Shown: in pieces, positions 10,829 to 20,698 of the stretch
How positions within the stretch are numbered: the stretch's first letter is position 1
Layout: each line of letters begins with the position of its first letter
NCBI GenBank assembly: GCA_029964075.1
Contig: CM057133.1
Location: 19,120,699-19,184,698 of the forward strand
Origin: Patiria pectinifera
Taxonomy: Eukaryota; Echinodermata; Asteroidea; Valvatida; Asterinidae
DNA: 64,000 nt
Direction of reading: 5' to 3'
Notes under the pieces: model-generated
Database searches by the model: none
What the model was told of the DNA's origin: nothing
The model's input: only the letters and a program-made list of their open reading frames with translations
Translations under genes and position numbers: made by a program

Positions 10829-11259
10829 GGTGTATGATGGACAATTAAGGAGTACGGCTAAAAGTTGTAGAAGCACAGCTATATTCACAATTGAAAGTGT
10901 CAAGTACATCAAACCAGAAATTATCAAATGTCAATGTCAAATGGAAAATGTATCACAATTCAGCAATATATTACAAACACAATGTAATCAAAATATCAAT
11001 GAAAACAATGTAATGAGCAACCATTGGCATCAAATACAAACATTCACATGGCATTCAGTCAGAGGCAAATTGATAATGCAACTCGATCGATAACAGACAG
11101 ATGATATTGTGCAATCAAATTCAATGTACCATCAATGGAATATCAAAAAAAAGGAGTATCACAATGATCAGATCAACCAAAGTATGAGCACAATTCAAAC
11201 ACTTTTAGGGTTATGTTCCAATAGGACCTAAAGTGTGACTGATAGTAACACACGATGCA

Positions 11260-11567
11260 CAAGGGCGGATCCAGAACACAATTTTTGGGGGGGCCAAAAA
11301 AATTTTTGGTCCCCCAAAAAAGTGGGTCAAAAAATTACGGCGTGGGGTTCGGGGCCCGCTTAAGGGCCCCGAAAAAAATTTGGATTCTAGATGCTCTGTG
11401 GTGCGATCTGAGGCAATTTCTGACCACTTTAACCAATGTTTTTTTGAGGAAAAGATGGTGGTGTACTCATTGCCTGCCTTTATTGCGATGTCACATAAAA
11501 AAAAAAAAAATGGTTTCGTTTTTGGGGGGGCCATGGCCCCCTTTGGCCCCCCCTGGATCCGCCCTTG
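11260..11567. mobile_element. hAT-type MITE, 308 bp, with 8-bp target duplication
   Basis: The terminal inverted repeats CAAGGGCGGATCCAG and CTGGATCCGCCCTTG are perfect over 15 bases. They resemble the CAGGGGCGGATCC-like ends common in hAT transposons. Flanking ACGATGCA occurs at 11252-11259 and 11568-11575, an 8-bp duplication diagnostic of hAT insertion. G- and C-runs lie just inside each end. It has no transposase, so it was mobilised in trans. It is nested inside the leader of the LTR retrotransposon. Confidence 0.87.
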
Positions 11568-12630
11568 ACGATGCAAGGATATCAGGAAGAATTTCCTTAC
11601 GTTTGCAATGAACAACTAATCCACAACAGTACACCAGCAAAATACACAGTAGCAAGTGGGGGATTAAGAGTACTGAGGCGTTAAGTATTTCTGTTGTGGA
11701 TTTCCCTATTGTGCATGTACAGTAATTGGTTAACAATAGAGTACACGCAATCAAAGCCCTTGACTATTTTGGTGGGAGGTGGTGGAATTCCCGTTACTTA
11801 ACGAAAGCAAAATAACTCAGGCTTAAATTGCTTTAAGAATACAATCGATTGGGTAAGCAGATGTTTAGTTCTTCCAAGAGGTTAACAATAAGTTACAATA
11901 CCATCTTGAGTCTTGTTCCAGTTACCAGCGTAGTACGTGTTGAATCTTGAGATCGAGACCGTTTGTTGATCAGTGTCAATGCTCACTGAAAATCGCGTTT
12001 GGATGTGCATTTAGGATATACAAGTCCAGTTCAAAAGGTCCGGTCAAGGAGTTCTTGCACCGACGAGATACAAAGTTCGACGAAGTCAGCAATCCTTGGG
12101 CTGGAATTCAGATGGTAACTGTAATCGGCCCGGGAACTGCTGCGTATCGCGGGTATCAGACCGCGATCAAACATGTAGGCGATTGAGGTGCCACAGCTTT
12201 GGAGGACGCAGAGATCCGTCAGCGCAGTTCGTGGGATCGGTCAGCACGGCTCTTTGGGGAACGGTGAAGTCGTCTTCGCTGGAAGGGACGGTGATCAAGC
12301 ATGGCTCATCAGATGCAGGACTGAGTCGGGGGTTGGTTGGATCAGCTCGGAGCGAAGAATCTCACCAGGGGCCGCAGCTGTGTTGCTCGATATCGGCGAA
12401 TCAGGTCCGGTATGCGGCGATGAGGGATGGATACCTTGGACTGTCGCTGTAGGACCGCTGAGCTCAGGGAGTCGCCCTGGAGTGCAGTACAGGATCGCCC
12501 GGCGAAATTTTGCCGTTTGAAGACCCTCACTACCCGGATCTTCCACCAATGTGACGGGTCGTTTTATTGAAACTATTGAGGGAACGGCAACTGGATGGAC
12601 GACTTCTTATTCAAATAGTGATTTATTTGA

Positions 12631-12689
12631 TACCTGTAGCACGAAGACAAAAATGTACATGTTGTCAGTTCTTCGCATGACAAGGTAAT
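12631..12689 (-). repeat. third copy of an internal LTR segment
   Basis: These 59 bp are identical to 4318-4376 and 13200-13258 inside the two LTRs. The segment contains short stems (CGAAGA with TCTTCG; TTGTCA with TGACAA) and, on the element strand, ends CTACAGGTA, which resembles a splice donor. Only this block is repeated, not the flanking LTR sequence. Confidence 0.8.
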
Positions 12690-13105
12690 CAATAAACGAA
12701 ACAAGGTTTAGACTTTAAATCAAAAACTTAACGTTTGACATTAAGTTAATAATCTAGTAATGCGAATTAGGCTATTTACACAATTTACAAGCAGGTCGAA
12801 ATAATATAAATGTAAATGAAGACTTGAAAATCCCGCCCAAACTGTTCTTGGGACCGCCATCTTGCATTTGCCCCGAGTAATTAAATCAAACAAAGTAACG
12901 GAAATGTCACTGTAACAAATCAAGGAACATCAAACTTACACTTAATTAATTGAGTCGCTAAAAGGAAAATGGGAATAAAGTATAATCTGAAACTACAACA
13001 TTTATCGGTGTCGGACCTAATGTTTTGGAATTGACTCATCGGAGATCGTTGTTTTCTGAGCAAAATATCTGCTCTCTAAGTTATCATTGTACATGACGAA
13101 ATCAT

Positions 13106-13406
13106 TACAAACATGATAAGCTTAGACTTAATATAGGATATATCTAAACTAGGGTATAAAGTACAGTTAAATAAGAAATGAAAATAATCAAACAGTCATT
13201 ACCTGTAGCACGAAGACAAAAATGTACATGTTGTCAGTTCTTCGCATGACAAGGTAATGACGAAGCCCGCGAAAATAATTTAACAAGGCGGAACCGCCGA
13301 GGGCGCTACACAAAAGCTACATTGCGTAACAAGTCAACACAAAAGAATTAAAGGGGGGTATCTTAAACTCAATTACATTTAAAGGAACATATGTACACTT
13401 GTCACA
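13106..13406 (-). repeat. 5' LTR of the Ty3/gypsy element
   Basis: This is a 301-bp direct repeat of 4224-4524 with one mismatch. It should carry the element promoter. The shared sequence stops at GTCACAT on the right (13407 onward is unrelated) and at TACAAAC on the left. Confidence 0.93.
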
Positions 13407-14284
13407 TAATGTTATGTCACATTTGAGACTTTGGTGCATTTTTATGAAAAATGATCTGAAATAAAATGTGCATGTCCTTGAAATCTTTTCCGAAGCCTCT
13501 GGACGCCTGTACACTTCTTGGAAAAAATAAACCGGTGTTCCCATCAAAGATATGGTAACTAGTGTTTCGGAGTCATACATAAGACCCACAATGCCTTCCC
13601 AGTCTGGCATACAGCCATTACTGAGTACAATTCTAAGAAAACAGAACTTGTGGAAACAGAGCTGTTCAAAATACACTTGGAAATGAAAATAATACAGTTT
13701 ACAATGAATTTCTTGATCGGATAAAATTACCATCTTTGTTTGAACGAAAAAATGATTTACTTGTAAATTTAGGAACTTTTGAAACCAAACCGTCATAGTC
13801 GCATCAACCTTCCAAAGGCTGATCCCAATTCTAGACTTTTGCCTAACAGGTTTAAAGATGATTCATGAATTCCTAAGACATGCAGTTTATCCATTCCAAT
13901 TGGTCGAGCGCCCGTCTTAAACGGATGATAAAGACCGGCAGGCTGGTCTTAACACTTTTCCAGCGTCACATTAAATTTGGACTCCTACGAAATCCGGTGC
14001 CTTTTAACGTTTTATTGGTTGAACGTTCACAAAGCATGCGCAATACTACCAGTGATATTGCGCAATACCACCAGGAACTCCATCTTCGTCATATTGAGTA
14101 AACTGTTTTGTTAGAATGTTTGTTGCGTGTAACTCAGTAGTACCTATAGAGCAGACGATTAACTGTACATGTACATAGATTATTGTTATTTAATTGTTGA
14201 TTGGATCTTTGAATAAAACAGAAAAAAAGTATTTCATAGTCCTAAATTCACAACGCACTCACCACCATAAAAATATATGTAGGT
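13407..14284. other. AT-rich non-coding DNA with a MITE-like block
   Basis: There is no recognisable gene. About 13880-14075 matches, with divergence, the module at 22045-22250 and the reverse complement of 21050-21250: TTGGTCGAG, then AAACGGATGATAAAGAC, then CTGGTCTTAA, ACACTTTTCCAG, and ATTGGTTGAACGTTCAC. This is a fragment of the foldback family annotated at 20699-22495. Confidence 0.5.
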
Positions 14285-14661
14285 GGACGGCAACAAGGAG
14301 GCCGGCCCTCTTGTTAAAGAGGACGAGCACCAGGGGCAGAATACTACAAGGATAAGAAGCAGAGGCAAAATGAAGGTCACTCTGAGAAGCTGACTTTAGT
14401 TAACAGACGATTGGCACTTTCATTTACTCCAACTCCAAGATGTACCGGAATGAAATAAACCCCCATTGACTGAAATAAACGAAACACAATACAACTCGGT
14501 AAAGAAATGCACACATTATAGGCCTTAAGTACGATACGACTGTACACAATACACACAAGTACATAATACATGGTAAACTACACGCACTGGCCGTTGAGCA
14601 CGTCACAAACACGTGAGGGACTTTTACGTTAAACCAACTTCTCTTTCTGTTATAATTCCTA
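14285..14661 (+). repeat. repeat X, left half (right half at 19930-20044)
   Basis: It matches 26693-27068 closely (GGACGGCAACAAGGAGGCCG through TTATAATTCC). At 14661 the match stops, and TAGTCAGGTGGC, the terminal repeat of a foldback element, begins. The remaining half of repeat X is found 5.2 kb away at 19930-20044, so copy X here was split by insertion. Function unknown. Confidence 0.75.
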
Positions 14662-14844
14662 CTAGTCAGGTGGCTTAGACCCAATATTTGACAAGATCGT
14701 GACCAACTGGTCCAAAGCACCAAACTGAGCAAATATGTTGTTATAGCCTTAGAGAAGATATTTTGAAGGGGTGACACCTGAAATTCTTTTGGGAAGGGTG
14801 CCTAATTTGCATAAATCGTTAATCCCTAATGTGTAATACATAAT

Positions 14845-15010
14845 CAGTGGCGTAGCCAGGAATTTTTCATGGGGGCTGCAACATATCATGGGGGGGTGTC
14901 ATGTAGATAAATGATATTTTTTTTAGAAACTCAAAATCTCAGTGGGGGGGGGGGGGGCGACTGGGGGCGACAAGGTTTCATGGGGCCCCCGGCCCCCAGC
15001 TACGCCACTG
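14845..15010. mobile_element. hAT-type MITE, 166 bp
   Basis: Perfect 12-base terminal inverted repeats CAGTGGCGTAGC and GCTACGCCACTG bound a G-rich interior. The flanking octamers TACATAAT (14837-14844) and TACGTAAT (15011-15018) differ at one base, consistent with an aged 8-bp target duplication. No coding capacity. Confidence 0.8.
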
Positions 15011-15233
15011 TACGTAATGAAGTTGGTCCACCCTCATCTGTGCAAGTTGGCACATACAGATATGTTGTTTTCACTTGCTTTCCTCGTATGAGTTGACATA
15101 ATTCAATGATGATGATGCCACTTCAAGGTCGAGGGGAGGCATGTGACATGTATCGATAATACTTAAAAAAAACAAAAAAAACAGCAAAGATGGGAGTTAC
15201 ATGACATACGGAATTAGTCACATGACAGGAACG

Positions 15234-15560
15234 GAATTTAAGAGGAAACATCAAACACATCCAAATTTATTTCCGTTTATTTTACCCATGCACTTGGCCC
15301 TTTCTACAGTTTTGTTTTCTCATACAAAGCCAGCCGCAAAGAGGTCAGTAATGACACAAACATAATTTAAGGGGAAACATCAAACACATCAAAACTTATT
15401 TCCGTTTATTTAACCCACACTTGGTTCTTTCTACAGTTTTGTTTTCTCATACAAAGCTAGCCGCAAACAGGTCAGTGATGACACAAACAGAATTTAAGGG
15501 GAAACATCAAACACATCAAAACTTATTTCCGTTTATTTTACCCACACTTGGTCCTCTCCA
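15234..15560. repeat. tandem repeat, about 127-129 bp x 2.6
   Basis: Copies start at about 15235, 15364 and 15491 (AATTTAAG(A/G)GGAAACATCAA then TTATTTCCGTTTATTT and CTACAGTTTTGTTTTCTCAT). The third copy ends after CCCACACTTGGTCCT. No open frame is conserved. Confidence 0.85.
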
Positions 15561-16770
15561 AATGTCTTTTTTCCCCTCATAATTATCCGTGATAAAGTAC
15601 CGTACATCGAAATGTCTCGTATATTACTAATATCGTTTGTTAAAGGTATATATCATTTGCATTTATCCGAAAAGTAAATACCGACTAATTATCGACAAGC
15701 TTACTAAGTCTTGGATTATAGACTAGTACCGCACACCCCGTGAAATTTATCGTAGGTGAATCCCAACGATCAGTTAATATTAACTGAAAAAAGAGTGCTA
15801 TTGACAAAATCGTGTGTCGCGATCATGTGTATTGTTTTTGTTTTCTCGAAAAGTGTACTATCCACTGAGCTGAAACTTCGACAGAATTTGAGTGGTGTTA
15901 CCCGTTTCATTATTGGAAACAACCAATATGCATGAAAAGCAAATGACCCTATAGGCTTTTTATAAGTCCATGCACACCCTGCCTATGGGGAAGAAAGATT
16001 CGAGCGTGGAAACCAGAGTCCGAACAAGCAACCTTGCTGAGGAGGGTGGGCGGGGCAAAAAAAACCACCAGGCGACCTTTTATGTCCAAACTCGAGAGGA
16101 TAAAACTTAAATCTCCTTTACCTTACCGCTTCTGCTTCACCTCACGGTTCATCCCTGCCACAGCCGGTGCAGCATGAATTTAGGTTTTATGAAATACGGA
16201 CTTATTGGTGATATTGCTCATGCTCATGCATAGATAATTAGGAGGGGGACCGGTCACGTGAGAGGGTTTAACCAATAAAAGGGAAAAAAGAGTCCGATTT
16301 TAATACGAGCCCGATTTTTATATGACACCGGATTAAACTTCTGATGTATACTCGTCCGCCCTCTACGTCGCTAGCGGTGCAAATAGGTTGAAAATACCAA
16401 AAGCGAGTCATGTAGGCCTACATCATCATCTAGCGGTCGCAACCGGGATCTCGTTCGCAACGCCTCGCCACAGTTTGCTTTATTTATTCGCATGCATGCA
16501 CATGTGCTGCAGGAGTCTGCGTGTGCGTTGTTGATTTGATTTTCTCAATACATGCACATGTTTTTGATAAAACCGGAATTCAAGGGAGTAACGACCCACA
16601 CCAGTTGAAACGATATTTGCGCAGTGATCGTGGGGCACAACGTTGTCGGTTTGTGCTGCCGCGGTTTGCGTCGGTTAATGAGAAGCGGTCACAATCAGTT
16701 AAAATAATTATGTAACGTTGTAATGGCATATAGTTGTCTCTAGGCTCGGTACTTCCCTGGCACCGCATTT
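15561..16770. other. non-coding DNA
   Basis: No gene is recognised. About 16195-16330 is a diverged inverted copy of the MITE-like repeat at 845-1000. The remainder shows no repeat I can match within the window. Confidence 0.45.
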
Positions 16771-17259
16771 ACATTATTATTATTATTATTATTTATTCGA
16801 CCTCAACAGAACAGCAGCAAGCAATCAAAACGGCACAAAATGTAAACAATTAAATGACAAAAGAACGAATAACCGAATACAACGAATAGCCAAAAGGGCA
16901 AAAACAGAACAAATGAGCGGAGGGCAGCCAGACGAGCATGGAGAACGGATTCAGTGAAAAAAAACGAGGTGGGTATAAGAAGGTAAGAGAGGGGGCATGC
17001 AAGTAAAGGGGCTGAATCTTAGGAAGGACACAATGAATAAACTGCCACAAAAAAAACAACAGTATTATGCGGGTCAGGGACAACAAAAGTAAACTAAATT
17101 ACTGTTGCTCGGAACGTGTTGTCCCAGACATAATACGACAAGGACGAGAAATAGCACACAAATTAACACAGAGTCGAGGGGAGGGGGAAGGACCAGTTCC
17201 TACACTTGCATGCTCCCTGTCAAAACCGGGAGGATAAAATTAAATCATGGCAAACAAAA

Positions 17260-18030
17260 TCAGACGTTTAAACAGACATCTTTCAGTTGGCGGAGAAATG
17301 TTGTCAGAGGACAGATCACAGCAGCATCCCGGATGTGAGATGGAATATTATCCCACAACCTTGGGAATCGACGGGAAGGAGAATGAAGCAGCGAATCTGT
17401 GCGCGCAGGACGATGGCGGAATGTGAGAGAGTCAATGTGATGAGTGTTAATAACAATGTTGCTTCTAAGGGATTCACATGTTGAAAGACCGTACAAAACC
17501 TTAAAAACAAAGGAACATAACAAATAGTTACGTCTCAGGGTTAAGGGGTGCCAGTTAAGCCGGTGCAATCTGTCCTCGTACGACATTTCCCCTCGCCTTT
17601 GACCAAGAGCAAGACGAGTAGCTGTCCGCTGGACTTTCTCAAGCTTACGTCGTAGAATTGAGGTGTGCGGGTGCCATGCTGGCAAACCATACTCAAGGAT
17701 GGGGAGGACTAGTGATTTGTATAAAGCGAAAATAGCTTTAGGGGAGGATCCTCTTGCAACTGTTCTTATAAACCCTAAAAGGCGATTGGCTCTAGCTACG
17801 ATACAGGAAATGTGAGTTGTCCAGCTGAGATTAGCATCTATAGTGAGGCCTAGATATTGATAAGAGTTGGTAGTGATGAGTGGGGTGTTTCCTAGTTTAT
17901 AGACTGGAGGATTGACATGGCGGCTTCTAGTGATATGCATAACTATGGTTTTGCTAGTATTGAAAGTCATATCGTTTAGGTCACACCAGTGATTAAGACT
18001 ATTTAAATCTAACTGAAGTTCTACCTGATC
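17260..18030 (-). CDS. LINE ORF2 C-terminal fragment (RT thumb and beyond)
   Basis: The frame is open upstream of its first ATG (17970): codons 18030-17971 read QVELQLDLNSLNHWCDLND, which joins in frame to MTFNTSKTIVMHITRS. This is the usual end of LINE reverse transcriptase, followed by YLGLTIDANLSWTTHI and the ILEYGLPAWHP region typical of CR1/Jockey-group ORF2 proteins. No YADD catalytic box remains because it lies 5' of the truncation. The frame ends at a stop without internal disruption, so the copy is young but incapable of retrotransposition by itself. Confidence 0.8.
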   Translation of the reverse strand, partial: DQVELQLDLNSLNHWCDLNDMTFNTSKTIVMHITRSRHVNPPVYKLGNTPLITTNSYQYLGLTIDANLSWTTHISCIVARANRLLGFIRTVARGSSPKAIFALYKSLVLPILEYGLPAWHPHTSILRRKLEKVQRTATRLALGQRRGEMSYEDRLHRLNWHPLTLRRNYLLCSFVFKVLYGLSTCESLRSNIVINTHHIDSLTFRHRPARTDSLLHSPSRRFPRLWDNIPSHIRDAAVICPLTTFLRQLKDVCLNV

Positions 18031-18050
18031 ATTGGGACATGATCAGGTAG
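18021..18050. repeat. 11-bp inverted repeat at the LINE 5' junction
   Basis: CTACCTGATCA (18021-18031) is followed after 8 bases by its exact reverse complement TGATCAGGTAG (18040-18050). It sits exactly where LINE homology ends. It could be a snap-back product of abortive reverse transcription. Confidence 0.75.
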
Positions 18051-18543
18051 CACATGTACCCGGTTCAAAATAACCTGGGACCATTTTTTGTTATTATAAA
18101 TTGATAAACAATATCAAAACTTTACAAATTTAGTAAATCATGATAAGCTTTTTGCCATTTATGATTAAAATCATTTACGCCCGGTATCATTAAAATCATT
18201 TACGCCCGGTATACTAATATTACGTGAGTATAAACGCAAATACGTTTTACGATTTAAGAATGTATGTGTTGTCTTTTACCTCGCTTTCTTCTTGCAAGAA
18301 CCAAGACAATGCTGTCACCAAAGTATGCACAGTTTCTAATAATGTGCGCTTCCATGTACTATTCATCGGGTGATGATTGCCCTATCCGAGGACCGATTTC
18401 TCTTCTAAACTTACAAAATTATATTCAAATATTGGACCGAGCGAGCACAGATTATACACCGTCTGGGACTCTCCAAAGCTAAGCATGTGTCAAAGTGTGC
18501 GTCTGTATTTTCGACTTTCCTGCCTATTCTTTTCCCCTCATGA
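18051..18543. other. AT-rich spacer with a short tandem duplication
   Basis: A 26-27-bp unit containing AAAATCATTTACGCCCGGTAT is duplicated at about 18163-18214. Nothing else is recognised. Confidence 0.5.
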
Positions 18544-19929
18544 TAGTCAGGTGGCTTAGGCCAAAAAAAAGTCTCCGGTTTCTGGTATGGAGCTTGCCCA
18601 AAAAGTGGTGCGGCGACGCGGCTTTTTTTTTTTTTTACCTGATTTTTTTGCTTCAAATGTCGGCTGATGACTGCAAATGGTGCCCGACTAAACTGAGTGC
18701 AAATATATTGGAGTCCAGAGAGGCATCATAAAGTTTATTCTCGACCATAACCCCATCTAAAAACACGTTAAAATTGTGCAGCAGCAGGATTCCAGTCAAA
18801 CCAGTGAGTTTGGCGGTTTTGAGACATCATCTTTCATTGAAAAACGGCTACGGCGACGCGCGCGCATACCAGAAACCGGAGACTTTTTTTTTGGCCTTAG
18901 ACCCAATTTTTGATAAGATCGTGACCAACTGGTCCAAAGCACCAAACTTGGCAGATATGTTGTTATAGCCTTAGAGAAGATATTTTGAAGGGGTGACCCT
19001 GAAATTCTTTTGGGAAGAGTGCCTAATTTGCTTAAATCATTAATCCCTATCGTGTAATACATTTATTCCCACATTTGAGTACATCTTTGTTTTGTTTTTT
19101 TGAAAAGTATATTTTGGGGATTACACATTCTTACTTCAATAACATGTTCTAAAGCATTTAAGGCTGACTGGATAATTATGAGGACATAGTAACGATTCAA
19201 AATGGCTACTATTATACTCTAAAGTTGCGCTCATTAACCTTGTCTCCAGATATAATCAAGTAGTCTTGCCAAATAGTGTTGATGAGCTTCAAATTCACCA
19301 GTTGCTTACTGGCACAGTTACTCGATTAAGACTTCATGGAAAATCATGTGGACAACAACATTGTGATATTTAGCCCAGAACACAAAAATGGGGAGCTTGA
19401 TCAAGTCCTCCACGTCAGGCTCCAAGTAATTTTTAGCCCAATTTACGGACACCTAATTTTTCCCCTTTTTGTTTTTGTGGGCTAAATATCAAGATGATTA
19501 ATTTTCACATGATTTCCCATTTATTTTTGTTAGGATCACTGTGTCATTAAGTAACTTTGTGAATTTGAAGTTCATCAATACTGAGGTTTGGCAAGCTTCT
19601 TGATAATATCTGAGGGAAAAGGAAATGTATCTTTATTATGTCCTCATAATCTTCAAGTCTCCGATATACTTTAGAAAATGTTATTTAAGTAAGGATATGT
19701 AAGTAAATTCCCAAAATATACTTTTCAAAAATAAAAAAATCTACCCAAATATGGGAATAGATATATTACATGACAGGGATTAACGCTTTATGCAAATTAG
19801 GCACTCTTCCCAAAAGAATTTCAGGTGTCACCCCTTCTAAATATCTTCTCTGGGGCAATAAGAATCTATCTGCCAAGTTTGGTGCTTTGGACCAGTCGGT
19901 CACGATTCCAACCGTATGCAACCTGACTA
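18544..19929. mobile_element. foldback element with long diverged arms
   Basis: The left arm (18544 to about 19400) is matched in reverse complement by the right arm (about 19430-19929). Examples are GGTCCAAAGCACCAAACTTGG against CCAAGTTTGGTGCTTTGGACC, AAAATTCTTTTGGGAAG-type blocks, and TATTTTGGGGATT against AATTCCCAAAATA. The arms are clearly diverged. Both ends carry TAGTCAGGT. No transposase is visible. The left arm is interrupted by the MITE at 18559-18896. The same left arm without that MITE occurs at 14663-14844. Confidence 0.7.
18559..18896. mobile_element. Harbinger-like MITE, 338 bp, TTA target duplication
   Basis: The terminal inverted repeats start GGCCAAAAAAAAGTCTCCGG on the left and are mirrored on the right over about 30 bases (18867-18896), ending in TTGGCC. 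TTA flanks both sides (18556-18558 and 18897-18899), the usual PIF/Harbinger target. The paralogous arm at 14671-14690 reads GGTGGCTTAGACCC without the insert, a natural empty site. Confidence 0.85.
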
Positions 19930-20044
19930 TACAAATATAACATTATTAAACTCACTGAGGGTTTCTTAGGAAAATGCTCTACCTCACATGGCCGTCATGG
20001 CAAAGCAATGCTAGCGCACGAAAATGATGAAAAACGAGACAGAA
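19930..20044 (+). repeat. repeat X, right half
   Basis: It matches about 27069-27186 (AATATRACATTATT, GGGTTTCTTA, AAAATGCTCTACC, GCTAGCGCACGAAAATGAT). It continues the left half that stops at 14661. Confidence 0.72.
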
Positions 20045-20698
20045 GAGTGGCTGTGAATGTGTTCGGTTGAAGAATATTCCAGAAAAAGACCGAGAAAGGT
20101 ATACATCTCGAGGAGCTGCCTGATCTCGTCTGAATATTTATACGCAAGGGTAAACTCGAGTCAACCAGACAATGAAACTACGAGCAAAAATATTGGAATA
20201 CATGTATAAAATATTTGAATGGGCAGTATAAAATTATACAATAATAATCCCAAATTAAATTGTGAAAGATGGACCTAAGGACTAGCTTCTCATGTTGTTG
20301 AAGACGAATGTAAATCGTCCTTGCACGGGAAGCACAAAGGTCACCAACAAGGTAATGTTCCATATAGAAACATGCAATTCAGATACGTCATCTTCATAAT
20401 AATATTGGAAAGGACTAGGTCGCCCTTGCTAAGGCACGGTTTCCTTCACTTCCCTTCATTAAAAGCATGCGCCTTCGAATTGTCTAATTATGAACTAATA
20501 GGGGGACCAACACGTTCACATAAATGGTGTCATATCTATTAGAAACATATAGAATCAACATGGCATTTTATCACAATCTCCTGAACATTATTTATGTCTT
20601 GAATCGGCCAGCAATGCACAAAATGACAATGTGAAGGGTTTACATTAATAGCCGGTTATATCTCATACTGATACACAAACACGACTTTTTATCACCCA
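20045..20698. other. AT-rich DNA without recognised features
   Basis: No gene or repeat is recognised in this stretch on either strand. Confidence 0.4.

Larger units (their letters stand above)
10829..13105 (-). other. long 5' leader of the retrotransposon
   Basis: There are 2.3 kb between the 5' LTR and gag, long for this class. Part is explained by the hAT-type MITE at 11260-11567. A 59-bp piece of the LTR is repeated at 12631-12689. The GC-richer part 12040-12540 holds several short overlapping open frames that I do not recognise and do not support as genes. Confidence 0.6.
4224..13406 (-). mobile_element. Ty3/gypsy LTR retrotransposon, apparently full length
   Basis: The element is 9.18 kb on the minus strand: 5' LTR 13106-13406, leader, gag, pol in an overlapping frame, polypurine tract, 3' LTR 4224-4524. 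The order protease, RT, RNase H, integrase is the Ty3/gypsy order. I compared the two LTRs base by base and found one difference in 301, and both frames are open, so insertion is recent. Oddities: no target-site duplication is visible (AGCCC on the left, TAATG on the right), no standard tRNA primer-binding site beginning TGG adjoins the 5' LTR, and a hAT-type MITE has landed in the leader. Its two sides now abut unrelated sequence, so a deletion or ectopic recombination is likely. Confidence 0.88.
16772..18050 (-). mobile_element. 5'-truncated non-LTR retrotransposon (LINE)
   Basis: The minus-strand copy comprises the last part of ORF2, about 490 bp of 3' UTR, and a (AAT)n tail at 16772-16792, a typical tail of CR1/L2/Jockey-like LINEs. 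The 5' end is truncated at about 18030-18050, where an inverted repeat is found. Endonuclease and most of the RT are absent. Confidence 0.7.
14663..19929. mobile_element. 5.27-kb composite insertion with TAGTCAGGT termini
   Basis: The left end TAGTCAGGTGGC and right end GCAACCTGACTA are inverted repeats. The flanks show TAC on both sides (14660-14662 and 19930-19932), and removing the insert restores repeat X as seen intact at 26693-27186. Inside are a partial left arm (14663-14844), a hAT-type MITE, tandem repeats, a truncated LINE and a palindromic second copy of the arms (18544-19929). How the extra left arm arose is unclear; tandem duplication or secondary insertion are both possible. Confidence 0.55.

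Noticed and set aside
12040..12550. Overlapping frames of 80-118 codons in the retrotransposon leader
   Set aside because: Several mutually overlapping frames are open on both strands with no recognisable domain; probably only higher GC content.
13317..13796. 159-codon minus frame overlapping the 5' LTR
   Set aside because: It begins outside and ends inside the LTR, has no known domain and only reflects a chance lack of stops.
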